A stretch of 64,000 bases of DNA. Source: Pseudomonadota bacterium (GTDB lineage Bacteria; Pseudomonadota; Gammaproteobacteria; Steroidobacterales; Steroidobacteraceae). Under the pieces are notes generated by a model. That model was not told the origin of the DNA, searched no databases, and saw nothing but the letters and a program-made list of their open reading frames with translations. Both the position numbers and the translations under genes were made by a program. Location: positions 1-64,000 of the forward strand of contig JAFEDT010000016.1 of NCBI GenBank assembly GCA_018241445.1, given 5' to 3'. Below are positions 24,781 through 32,518 of the stretch, one piece after another (position 1 is the stretch's first letter; each line of letters opens with the position of its first letter).

Positions 24781-26220
24781 ATGAGCGCGCGAACCAGCAA
24801 GCAATATCTGGCGGGTCTGGCTGACGAGCGGGAAGTCTGGCTCGACGGTCGCAGGGTGAAGGTGACGGAGGAGCCCAGGCTGCGCGGCTCGCTCGCAGGT
24901 ATGTCCGGCTACTATGACTGGCAGCACAAGTACGCCGAGGACTGCCTGGTCACCGACCCGGTCAGCGGCAAGCCGATGAGCGCCAGCCTGATCATCCCGC
25001 GTAGTCGCGAAGACCTCGCGGTGCGCCATCGTTGCTACGACCGGATCGCGCGCTATTCCTACGGCATGCTCGGCCGCACGCCTGACTACTGCAATACCAC
25101 GCTTTCAGGGCAGGCCGGCCGTCCCGACGTCTGGGCCAAGGGCGACATGCGGTACCACGAGAACCTCAAGCGCTTCCACCGCGAGGTGATCGAAGGTGAC
25201 CTGTCGCTCACCCACACGATCATCCACGCCGCAATCGACCGCAGCGTACCGGAACTCTCGGGTATGAACGCTGACCTCACGCTGCGCGTGACCAGCAGGC
25301 ACAGCGACCGCATCGTGGTGTCCGGGGCCAAGCTGCTGGCGACGCTCGGGCCGTTCGCGGATGAGATATTCGTCTACCCGGCGGCGCCCATCCAGAAAGG
25401 CGAAGAGCAGTATGCACTGGTCTTCTCCGTACCCGTGAAGACCAAAGGCGTGATCCAGATCTGCCGCGACCACTATGGCGTCGACGCCAAACTGCGCGAC
25501 CGCCCGTTCTCGGCGCGCTTCGACGAGCAGGACGCGTTCGTGATCTTCGACAACGTCGAGGTGCCGAACGAGCGGGTCTTCGTGGACGGCAATCTCGATG
25601 TCTACAATGCCATTGCCCCCGCCGTGTTCCCCGGCAACGTGCTGCAGCAGACCTCGATCCGCGCGGCCGTGAAGCTCGAGTTTGCCTACGATCTGTGCGT
25701 GCAGATTGCCAGGGCGCAGAACACCGAAAAACGCCCGGATGTCGTCATGATGCTCGGGGAGATCTACGGCTACCTGCAGCTTACGCGTATGGCCATCAAT
25801 TCTGCCGAGACGCGCGCCTTTGATTCGGGGTCCGGGACATACTTCCCGCACCCGGACCTGGCCATCGTCAAGACCTTCATGCCCATGTGGATGCTGCGGG
25901 TCAACGACATCATCGATACGCTCGGCACCCACAATCTGCTGGTCACGCCGAACATGGATACCTTCGAGGATCCCCGCATGCGCCAGCTCCTGGAGCGGTT
26001 CATGCCGGGGGCAAACGGCATGTCCGCCCAGGAACGTGCACGCATCTTCCGCACCGCCTGGGACTTCTCCGGATCTGCGCTGGGCAGCCGTGTCGAGTTG
26101 TACGAGCGCTACTATCTCGCCAGTCGTCAGCGCTCGCTGGCCGGCGACCATTTCACGGCGCAGGCAACCGAGAAGTGGGGCCAGGTGCGCGGCTTCCTGG
26201 AGGAAAGCGGCGCGCTCTGA
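24781..26220 (+). CDS. HpaB-like FADH2-dependent phenol hydroxylase, oxygenase component
   Basis: 479 residues from the ATG at 24781. Family features: YLAGLADEREVWLDGRRVKV at the N-terminus, LSGMNADLTLRVTSRHSDRIVVSGAKLLAT, FDNVEVPNERVFVDGN, and a C-terminal helical part with FDSGSGTYFPHPDLAIVK. HpaB-type enzymes take reduced flavin from a partner reductase and hydroxylate 4-hydroxyphenylacetate or other phenols at the ortho position. Length is normal (HpaB is about 480-520). The reductase gene follows 45 bp downstream. The exact substrate is not readable; a lignin-type phenol is likely. Confidence 0.82.
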   Translation: MSARTSKQYLAGLADEREVWLDGRRVKVTEEPRLRGSLAGMSGYYDWQHKYAEDCLVTDPVSGKPMSASLIIPRSREDLAVRHRCYDRIARYSYGMLGRTPDYCNTTLSGQAGRPDVWAKGDMRYHENLKRFHREVIEGDLSLTHTIIHAAIDRSVPELSGMNADLTLRVTSRHSDRIVVSGAKLLATLGPFADEIFVYPAAPIQKGEEQYALVFSVPVKTKGVIQICRDHYGVDAKLRDRPFSARFDEQDAFVIFDNVEVPNERVFVDGNLDVYNAIAPAVFPGNVLQQTSIRAAVKLEFAYDLCVQIARAQNTEKRPDVVMMLGEIYGYLQLTRMAINSAETRAFDSGSGTYFPHPDLAIVKTFMPMWMLRVNDIIDTLGTHNLLVTPNMDTFEDPRMRQLLERFMPGANGMSAQERARIFRTAWDFSGSALGSRVELYERYYLASRQRSLAGDHFTAQATEKWGQVRGFLEESGAL

Positions 26221-26265
26221 ACAGGCACGGCAACCATCACCGCCCGTCCGTCAGGGGAGCAAGCC

Positions 26266-27255
26266 ATGGGCCAGCCATTGAATCCGGATCCGCGTGCCCT
26301 GCGGCACGCGCTGGGGATGTTCGGCACGGGAGTGACCATCGTCACGGCGCGTGATCCGGCGGGTGCACTGGTCGGTGTGACGGCCAGCAGCTTCAATTCC
26401 GTGTCGCTCGATCCGCCGCTGGTGTTGTGGAGCGTCGCCCGCTCTGCCTGGAGCTGCCAGGCGTTTACGCAAGCGCGCCACTGGAACGTTCATGTCCTGT
26501 CCGTGGATCAGGAGGCGCTGTCGAACCGCTTCGCCCGCCAGGGCGCGGACAAGTTCGCAGGCCTGGAGCTCGAGGATGGGATGACCGAGGCGCCGTTGCT
26601 GCGGGGCTGCAGCGCGCGTTTCCAGTGCCGCACACAGTTCGCCTACGACGGCGGCGACCACGTGATTCTCGTCGGCGAGGTGCTCGGATTCGACCGCTCG
26701 CATCATGCGCCGTTGCTGTTCGTCAAGGGCGGGTATGCGATTGCCAATCCGCGCGCACCCGACGTCTCGACGGCGGCTGAGGCAGCCGTCGAGGAAGAGC
26801 TGTTCAATGAGAACCTGCTCGGCTTCCTGCTCGGCCGCGCTCACTTGTTGTACATGAACGCCTTCCGGCCGACGTTCGCGCAACACGGCCTGAGTGATGC
26901 GGATTTTTACATCCTGTCGCTCATGAGCCTGCGCCAGCCGATCAGTCAGGTCGAACTGGCCGAGCACCTGGGATTCACAGGCGTAGACACCGGTGGCGGT
27001 TGTCTGCGGCAACTTGAGGGGCGCCGGCTCGTCGCTAAAGACGGCCAGGGCTTGTACACCCTCTCGGGCGACGGACTGCGGGTGATCGTGGAAGCGCTGG
27101 CTGCATGCAAGGCTGTACAGGAGGACCTGGTCGACCGCGTTGGCGCCGTGGAAGTCGCCTCGCTGCGCAATCTTCTCAAGCGCGTCATACTGGCGACCGA
27201 CCCGGGCTTGCCCAAAGTCTGGGGCCAGGGCCCCCAGGGGCGACCAGGCAGTTGA
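26266..27255 (+). CDS. Flavin reductase fused to a MarR-type domain
   Basis: 329 residues. Residues 8-165 form the split-barrel FMN/FAD reductase (LGMFGTGVTIVTARDPAG, GVTASSFNSVSLDPPLVLWSV, PLLFVKGGYAIANPR). Residues 185-310 form a MarR-like winged helix (FYILSLMSLRQPISQVELAEHLGF, then RQLEGRRLVAKDGQGLYTLSGDG). The reductase (C1) of the Acinetobacter baumannii 4-hydroxyphenylacetate hydroxylase has the same layout, where the MarR-like part inhibits the enzyme until the substrate binds. Control of flavin reduction by substrate is therefore likely here too; DNA binding remains possible. Partner of the HpaB-like gene just upstream. Confidence 0.87.
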   Translation: MGQPLNPDPRALRHALGMFGTGVTIVTARDPAGALVGVTASSFNSVSLDPPLVLWSVARSAWSCQAFTQARHWNVHVLSVDQEALSNRFARQGADKFAGLELEDGMTEAPLLRGCSARFQCRTQFAYDGGDHVILVGEVLGFDRSHHAPLLFVKGGYAIANPRAPDVSTAAEAAVEEELFNENLLGFLLGRAHLLYMNAFRPTFAQHGLSDADFYILSLMSLRQPISQVELAEHLGFTGVDTGGGCLRQLEGRRLVAKDGQGLYTLSGDGLRVIVEALAACKAVQEDLVDRVGAVEVASLRNLLKRVILATDPGLPKVWGQGPQGRPGS

Positions 27256-27263
27256 CGGATACC

Positions 27264-28022
27264 ATGTCAGGAAAGCGCAAGTCCTCCAACGCAGCGGTGC
27301 CGCCGTCCAGCACCTCGGCCCACGCGCGCTTCCTTGCCGCCGCCGACCGCGTGTTCCTGCATTGTGGTTACGATGGATCGACCATTAGAGCCATTGCTGC
27401 CGAGGCTGGCACCAGTCTGGCGAACCTGAGCAGGCATTGGTCCGGCAAGGAGGACCTCTTCAGGGAAGTATTCGCGCGCCATTTCGACAGGATCCATGCG
27501 GCGCAAAACGAGCGTCTGGATGCCGTCGAGCAGGCTGCAGCGGGTGGCAGACCTGCCGTGCGCGCGGTCCTGCAGGCATTCTATGATCCCGCGCTGCAGG
27601 CAGGCGTAGGGCCGCGCGAGCAGCGCCTGAGCCACATGGTCTATTGCCGCGCGCTCGTGGATCCGGCGCAGCCCGTCAGGCGGATCGTCGCCATCCTGAT
27701 TCGCCAGGTGAGCCAGAGGGTGATCGGGCTGCTTAGAAGGGCGCTGCCCGAATTCGACGCCGAGACCTTCTACCTGATTGTAGCGACCGCAATGGGAGCG
27801 TACATCCAGCCCCAGCTGTTCGGCATGCAGCTGGCCCGTGCGGTGGGCATACGCTTCGGTGACGTCGATTGGTCGCGGGCCAGTGCGCTGATGGCCAACC
27901 TGGTCGACAGCGGTATACGCCAGGTCACGGTCGGCAGCACGGTCGGACCGGGGCGGCGCCGCGCTGCTGATCCCGGTACATCAGTCAAAGAGAAATACAG
28001 CCAGGCACAAAGCCTGGAGTGA
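27264..28022 (+). CDS. TetR-family regulator
   Basis: 252 residues. N-terminal helix-turn-helix (about 22-65): ARFLAAADRVFLHCGYDGSTIRAIAAEAGTSLANLSRHWSGKEDLF. The C-terminal helical domain ends with a longer basic tail. It lies 8 bp after the reductase-MarR gene in the phenol hydroxylase operon and likely represses it through the palindrome at 24722. It is a paralogue of the TetR protein at 52499 (same FARHFDR/IERRLRS arrangement after the HTH), whose locus carries a similar palindrome. The ATG at 27264 was chosen; a much longer frame upstream overlaps the preceding gene. Confidence 0.88.
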   Translation: MSGKRKSSNAAVPPSSTSAHARFLAAADRVFLHCGYDGSTIRAIAAEAGTSLANLSRHWSGKEDLFREVFARHFDRIHAAQNERLDAVEQAAAGGRPAVRAVLQAFYDPALQAGVGPREQRLSHMVYCRALVDPAQPVRRIVAILIRQVSQRVIGLLRRALPEFDAETFYLIVATAMGAYIQPQLFGMQLARAVGIRFGDVDWSRASALMANLVDSGIRQVTVGSTVGPGRRRAADPGTSVKEKYSQAQSLE

Positions 28023-28313
28023 ATGATGCCCTTTGCATACACGTCGGTTCTCATACCTACTCCCGCAAAATACATGGCGCGGCTCTGCAACCATTTTGCT
28101 CACCGGGTAGCGGTCCACCGCGAGGCGACCAGCGCCCGCATTGAATTTCCGGGCGCTCCATGCTCCTTGCACGCCAGCGGCAATGTCCTCGAGATCCGGA
28201 TTGAAGCAAGCGAGAGTGATCAGCTCGAGAGGCTTCAGGAAGTCGTCACCCGGCATTTGAAGCAGGTCGCGGCCGCGGAGCAGTTCGATGTCGTCTGGAG
28301 CCGCTCGCTTTAG
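28023..28313 (+). CDS. DUF2218 protein
   Basis: 96 residues. Family pattern: TPAKYMARLCNHFAHRVAVHREATSARIEFPGAPCSLHASGNVLEIRIEA, then DQLERLQEVVTRHLKQVA and a terminal FDVVWSRS. DUF2218 proteins are small, cytosolic and of unknown role, sometimes next to siderophore or iron genes. It starts directly after the TetR stop (ATG or the next ATG). It ends 2 bp from the convergent pobA gene. Part of the HpaB operon by position. Confidence 0.8.
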   Translation: MMPFAYTSVLIPTPAKYMARLCNHFAHRVAVHREATSARIEFPGAPCSLHASGNVLEIRIEASESDQLERLQEVVTRHLKQVAAAEQFDVVWSRSL

Positions 28314-28315
28314 CC

Positions 28316-29491
28316 TCACGCAGCTATCGCCAGGCCAACGTAGTTTTCTGCCATCGCGCGCGCCGCGGTCTCCGACTGAGCCAGATACCGGAGCTCCGCC
28401 AGCTGCAGCTGGTGCGCAAACGCGTCCTCGGAAAATTTGTGCATGAGGCTGGTAAACCACCAGGAAAAGCGCGTCGCCTTCCATACCCGGTCCAGGGCAT
28501 GCGCGGAATATTCATCGATCAGGGTTCGCGTTCCGGTCCGATAGAATTCGATCAGGCCTTGCGCGAGGGTGCCCGCGTCCGCAGCGGCCAGGTTCAGACC
28601 CTTGGCACCGGTGGGCGGCACGATATGTGCCGCATCCCCCACGAGAAACAGGCTGCCGAACCTCATGGGTTCGACGACGAAGCTTCGCAGTGGGGCAATA
28701 CTCTTCTCGAGCGACCGTCCCTCAACCAACCGCTGTGCAAATTGACGGGGAAGTCGCGCCCTGAGTTCCCGGTAGAAACGCTCATCCGGCCACTTGTCGA
28801 CAGAGTCCTGGACAGAGCACTGCAGGTAGTACCGGCTGCGGCTGCTCGAGCGCATGCTGCACAGTGCAAAGCCGCGTTCATGATTTGCATAAACCAGCTC
28901 ATCATTCAGTGGCGGCACGTCGGCCATCAACGCCAGCCAGCCAAACGGATAGGCCCGCTCGTACTGCTGCAGGTGCTGCGGCGGGACGCTCGCCCTGCTG
29001 ACACCATGATATCCATCGCAGCCCGCGATGAAATCGCAGGCAATTGAGTACCGGATGCCCTCGTGAAGGTAACTGACTGTCGGACGCTTTGAATCCCAAC
29101 CCGCCAGCTGGACCTCGGCGGCCTCCCATACCACCGCGCCGGGTTCAGCAGCCCGCGCTTCGGCAAGATCCCTCTGGACCTCGGTCTGTCCGTAGACGAG
29201 TACGCTTCGGCCAGTCAGTGCCTGCAAATCAATCCGGTGGTGCTGCTCACCAAAGGCGAGTTCGACTCCCTCGTGCAGCAGGCCGTCACGCATCATGCGC
29301 GCGCCAACCCCCGCCTCCTGCAACAGCCTGACCGTGCCCCATTCCAGCAGCCCGGCGCGGATGCGACCCTGCACGTATGCACGCGACTGCCGCTCCAGAA
29401 CGATGGATGCCACCCCGTTGCGACTGAGCAGCTGGGACAGCAACAGACCGGAGGGTCCACCTCCAATGACCACCACCTGCGTTGAACGCAC
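28316..29491 (-). CDS. pobA: 4-hydroxybenzoate 3-monooxygenase
   Basis: 391 residues from a GTG start, close to the 394 of Pseudomonas PobA. FAD-binding VVVIGGGPSGLLLSQLL, RIRAGLLEWGTVRLLQEAGV, VYGQTEVQRDLAEA, IAGCDGYHGVSRASVP, the LEKSIAPLRSFVVEPM and GDAAHIVPPTGAKGLNLAAAD blocks, and WKATRFSWWFTSLMHKF all match the PobA pattern. It hydroxylates 4-hydroxybenzoate to protocatechuate with NADPH and O2. GTG at 29491 is preferred because a GGGGGTGA ribosome site precedes it and the FAD motif follows at once. Divergent from a PobR-like activator. Supplies the lig operon. Confidence 0.95.
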   Translation of the reverse strand: MRSTQVVVIGGGPSGLLLSQLLSRNGVASIVLERQSRAYVQGRIRAGLLEWGTVRLLQEAGVGARMMRDGLLHEGVELAFGEQHHRIDLQALTGRSVLVYGQTEVQRDLAEARAAEPGAVVWEAAEVQLAGWDSKRPTVSYLHEGIRYSIACDFIAGCDGYHGVSRASVPPQHLQQYERAYPFGWLALMADVPPLNDELVYANHERGFALCSMRSSSRSRYYLQCSVQDSVDKWPDERFYRELRARLPRQFAQRLVEGRSLEKSIAPLRSFVVEPMRFGSLFLVGDAAHIVPPTGAKGLNLAAADAGTLAQGLIEFYRTGTRTLIDEYSAHALDRVWKATRFSWWFTSLMHKFSEDAFAHQLQLAELRYLAQSETAARAMAENYVGLAIAA

Positions 29492-29588
29492 ATCACCCCC
29501 AATGAGCACCCGTGCCACGGCCACAGGGTCCCCGCCGGCGGTTCCGGGGGGAATGGACGTAAGCACGTAAAATTTGTACTTTTCCACC
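29492..29588. promoter_or_regulatory. pobA-pobR divergent promoter region
   Basis: 97 bp between the two starts. An 8-bp direct repeat ACGTAAGC/ACGTAAAA (about 29557-29572) next to an AT-rich ATTTGTACTTTT stretch is a plausible AraC-type half-site pair. No clear -35/-10 was assigned. PobR-type activators normally bind in this intergenic region. Confidence 0.4.
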
Positions 29589-30590
29589 ATGGGCGTTAGC
29601 AAGCGCGATTTCAGCAGGCAGGTCATCGGGCGGCGCGGGGAGGGGATTCCAGCTTTCTTCCTGTACGGGGAACCGCTGCAGGCGCCCGACGAGCGCTTGA
29701 TCCACATTGAGACCATTGCAGCGCGCAGCGCCCTGAATCAATGGAAGATCGAGGCGCACCGACACCGGGATCTGAATCAGGTCCTGTTGCTGCGGCGTGG
29801 CAGGGTTCGATATGAGCTCGACGCGCAGCGCGGCTCACTCAGGGCTCCCGCCCTGTTGGCGGTCCCGCCGGGAACCGTTCACTCTTTCACTTTTCAGCCG
29901 GCCACGGATGGGGTGGTGCTGTCGTTTGCCACCTCGCTTGCTGCCGAAATTGCCCCTTCCGGAACCGTGTTGGGGACATTTCTGGAGCAACCCGCTGCCC
30001 AGGCGGTGGCATGCCGGTCCGCGGAGGTCACGGACCTGTTTGCGCTCGCCGACATGCTGCTGCGTGAGTTCACCCGGTCGGCCCCGGGCAGACAAACCGC
30101 GCTGCGCGGCATCCTCGGTGCCGTACTTGCCAGCGCCTTGCGGCTTGCAAGTCTTTCCCCTGCGCCAAACAGCAGGGCGCGCGGCTCCGACCGCGAGCTT
30201 GTTGCCCGGTTTCGCCGTTTGATCGAGCTTGGCTACCGCACGCACAGGAACATTACTGATTACTCGCAGGAGCTGGGAGTAACGCAATCCAGGCTCAGAC
30301 GAAGCTGCCTGGCAGTGACGGGGCAGCCGCCAGTCGCGATCCTGCATCTGCGCCTGCTGATAGAGGCAGAGCGGCAATTGCGCTATACAACCATGTCAAT
30401 CGCGCAAATTGCCTGGCACCTGGGATTCGAAGACCCGGCCTACTTCAGCCGATTCTTTTCCCGGCGCATGCACACTTCTCCCCGGGCGTTCAGGGCCCGT
30501 GAGATTGCCTCAGTTCCCGCCCGTGCCGCCGGATCGTCTCCAGAAGCAGGAGCTGTTCACCGGTCGGGTGCCAGCCGCGGCGCCGTGTGA
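29589..30590 (+). CDS. pobR: PobR-like AraC/XylS-family activator
   Basis: 333 residues from the ATG at 29589. An N-terminal cupin-like sensing part (LHIETIAARSALNQWKIEAHRHRDLNQVLLLRRGRVRYELD) and C-terminal double HTH (DYSQELGVTQSRLRRSC and SIAQIAWHLGFEDPAYFSRFFSRR). AraC-type PobR proteins (Azotobacter, Pseudomonas) activate pobA in response to 4-hydroxybenzoate. It is divergent from pobA, which supports the name. The last 100 bp, a tail beyond the DNA-binding domain, overlap the 3' end of the convergent LysR gene. Confidence 0.8.
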   Translation: MGVSKRDFSRQVIGRRGEGIPAFFLYGEPLQAPDERLIHIETIAARSALNQWKIEAHRHRDLNQVLLLRRGRVRYELDAQRGSLRAPALLAVPPGTVHSFTFQPATDGVVLSFATSLAAEIAPSGTVLGTFLEQPAAQAVACRSAEVTDLFALADMLLREFTRSAPGRQTALRGILGAVLASALRLASLSPAPNSRARGSDRELVARFRRLIELGYRTHRNITDYSQELGVTQSRLRRSCLAVTGQPPVAILHLRLLIEAERQLRYTTMSIAQIAWHLGFEDPAYFSRFFSRRMHTSPRAFRAREIASVPARAAGSSPEAGAVHRSGASRGAV

Positions 30591-31731
30591 TGCCAATGGC
30601 TCGCGCGACCGGCCCCCTGGGATGCGGCAGCGCGACCAGCTGGCCCGTCGTCACGTCGTTTTGCACCTGATGCGCGGAAAGCAGTATCAACCGGTCACTG
30701 GCAAGCAGAATCCCCCGCGCCGCGACCAGTGATCCGCATTCGATTGGCGCAGCCTGTGTCCGCCCAATTCCGTGCAGAAGGCGCTCGAAATGCCTGTGCA
30801 GCGGAGACTCCGCCCTCGGGGCAATCCAGGGAAAGGCCGCCAGGTCCACAGGGCTCAGGGATCGATTCCGTGCCAGCGGATGCCCGGTGCGCATCACGAT
30901 CGCCAACGGGTCATCGAACACGTGCTCCTGGATGACATCATCGCCAGGTGACGGGTCACGCAGTGCGCCGACAAGAATATCTGCCGTGCCACACCGAAGC
31001 GCTGCAAGCAGGGTCTCGTAGGGTCCATCGAGAATCGACACGGAATGTCCAGGGTGCCTGCCCGTGAGTTCCAGTACTGCCCGGGGTATCAATTGGCTGC
31101 GCGCCAGCGGCATGGCGCCAATGACCGTGGACCCACTGCCCGCTCCGCTCGCCGCCGCAAGCTCGGCGCGCACTTGCGCCAGTTCCGAAAATGCTAGCTG
31201 GGCATGCAAAGCGAGTTTCCCGGCCTCGCGTGTCGGGCGGACCCCAAAGCTCGTTCGCTCGAAAAGAGGGATGCCGAGCGTGCGCTCCAGTTGACGCACA
31301 GCTCGATGGATGCTCGCGCGCCCCAGCTTCGCCATCTGTGCTGCGCGTGCGAAGCCGCCGTATCGGGTTACCCCGATCAGCGCACTGAGTTGCGTTATTG
31401 TTATGCCTCTTAAGGGATCCCACCGGTCGCTGACGGAACCCCCCGCTGTCACGCTGTCCACGGCCTCCGCCAGAATGTTTAACGCTCGATCAATTCGAAG
31501 CGCTGCAGCTTCTGCTGCCACCACCGGCCTCAGGCTCCCGGTTTGACGCTCCATCAGCGCCATGCCCAGGGATGCCTCTACGGCAGCAAGGGCCTGAGTC
31601 GCCGCCGGCTGGGTTACATGCGCCGCCCGCGCGGCCGCGCTCACGCTGCCGCGACGCATGACTTCCAGAAAGAGCCTGAGGTGGCGCAGATTCGGCAGGG
31701 CGGTCTCGGGCGTGGGACGCTTAACAATCAC
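30490..31731 (-). CDS. LysR-family regulator with two HTH domains
   Basis: 413 residues, about 100 more than a normal LysR protein. Two LysR-type helix-turn-helix units are present in tandem: residues 14-72 (LRLFLEVMRRGSVSAAARAAHVTQPAATQALAAVE) and about 108-168 (LIGVTRYGGFARAAQMAKLGRASIHRAVRQLERTLGIPLFER). One substrate-binding domain follows (170-400). It starts with GTG and is divergent from the lig operon, so it is the likely regulator of protocatechuate ring cleavage. Its start overlaps the predicted -35 of the lig promoter. Whether the first HTH still binds DNA is unknown. Confidence 0.85.
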   Translation of the reverse strand: MIVKRPTPETALPNLRHLRLFLEVMRRGSVSAAARAAHVTQPAATQALAAVEASLGMALMERQTGSLRPVVAAEAAALRIDRALNILAEAVDSVTAGGSVSDRWDPLRGITITQLSALIGVTRYGGFARAAQMAKLGRASIHRAVRQLERTLGIPLFERTSFGVRPTREAGKLALHAQLAFSELAQVRAELAAASGAGSGSTVIGAMPLARSQLIPRAVLELTGRHPGHSVSILDGPYETLLAALRCGTADILVGALRDPSPGDDVIQEHVFDDPLAIVMRTGHPLARNRSLSPVDLAAFPWIAPRAESPLHRHFERLLHGIGRTQAAPIECGSLVAARGILLASDRLILLSAHQVQNDVTTGQLVALPHPRGPVARAIGITRRRGWHPTGEQLLLLETIRRHGRELRQSHGP

Positions 31732-31821
31732 GTTCGCATTTTCTTATACGAATTCACCAATTTCAACTTACCACCTCCGGGCCCGGATGCCACACAATCC
31801 GGGCAGTTGCTTACACCCGGA
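31721..31821 (+). promoter_or_regulatory. Promoter of the lig operon with TCCGGG half-sites
   Basis: Likely -35 TTAACA (31721-31726), 17-bp spacer, -10 TTATAC (31744-31749). Downstream of it are a 12-bp palindrome TCCGGGCCCGGA (31776-31787) and a second pair, TCCGGG (31798-31803) and CCCGGA (31816-31821), just before the ligK start. These sit in the leader and may be an operator or an mRNA hairpin. Confidence 0.45.
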
Positions 31822-31828
31822 ATGATCC

Positions 31829-32518
31829 ATGAGCGTCGTCTACACTGGAGTTCCTCGCGCGGATCCGTCGGTAATTGACGCCCTGGCCGCCTTCGGAGTC
31901 GCCACCGTTCACGAGGCGCAGGGACGTACAGGCCTTCTGGGTCCGAACCTCCGGCCGGTCTATACCGGAGCCCGGATCGCTGGCAGTGCCGTCACGGTCA
32001 GTGTTGCACCGTGCGACAACTGGATGATTCACGTGGCAGTCGAGCAATGCCGGGCCGGTGACATCCTCGTTGTCGCGCCAACGTCGTACTCCGACGCCGG
32101 CTACTTCGGAGAGCTGCTCGCGTGTTCCCTGCAGGCGCGCGCAGTGCGCGGCCTGATCATCGATGCCGGGGTACGCGACGTCCGCGACCTCAGGGCCATG
32201 GGCTTTCCGGTGTGGTCGAAGGCGGTACACGCCGAGGGAACGGTCAAGGAAACGCTGGGCTCTGTAAACGTCCCGGTTGTCTGCGGGTCTCGTATCGTGA
32301 ATCCCGGCGACGTAGTGGTTGCGGACGACGACGGGGTCTGCATCGTCCCGCGCAGCCGCGCCGCCGAGGTTGCCAAAGCGAGCCAGGCCCGGGAGGACAA
32401 GGAGGCGAAGGTCCGGGAGCGCCTGAAAGCGGGGGAATTGGGACTCGATATCTATGGCATGCGCGACAAGCTTGCGGCGCGAGGCCTGGTTTACAAGTCC
32501 GCTGTGGACGACGCCTGA
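31829..32518 (+). CDS. ligK: 4-carboxy-4-hydroxy-2-oxoadipate aldolase (RraA-like fold)
   Basis: 229 residues, as in SYK-6 LigK (228). RraA/aldolase pattern: [22 protein letters not shown], the core [43 protein letters not shown] with the catalytic Arg-Asp, and [16 protein letters not shown]. It splits 4-carboxy-4-hydroxy-2-oxoadipate to pyruvate and oxaloacetate and also decarboxylates oxaloacetate. It is the last enzyme of protocatechuate 4,5-cleavage but the first gene of the operon. Its stop overlaps the next start. Confidence 0.92.
   Translation: MSVVYTGVPRADPSVIDALAAFGVATVHEAQGRTGLLGPNLRPVYTGARIAGSAVTVSVAPCDNWMIHVAVEQCRAGDILVVAPTSYSDAGYFGELLACSLQARAVRGLIIDAGVRDVRDLRAMGFPVWSKAVHAEGTVKETLGSVNVPVVCGSRIVNPGDVVVADDDGVCIVPRSRAAEVAKASQAREDKEAKVRERLKAGELGLDIYGMRDKLAARGLVYKSAVDDA

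Noticed and set aside
29572-29588. ACTTTTC near the pobR start
   Set aside because: Shares only seven core bases with the 17-bp element; the GG end is absent and the position over the start codon is unsuitable.
31744-31757. TTATACGAATTCAC as a possible fourth ATAC-N4-GTAT operator
   Set aside because: The right arm reads TCAC instead of GTAT, so there is no dyad.
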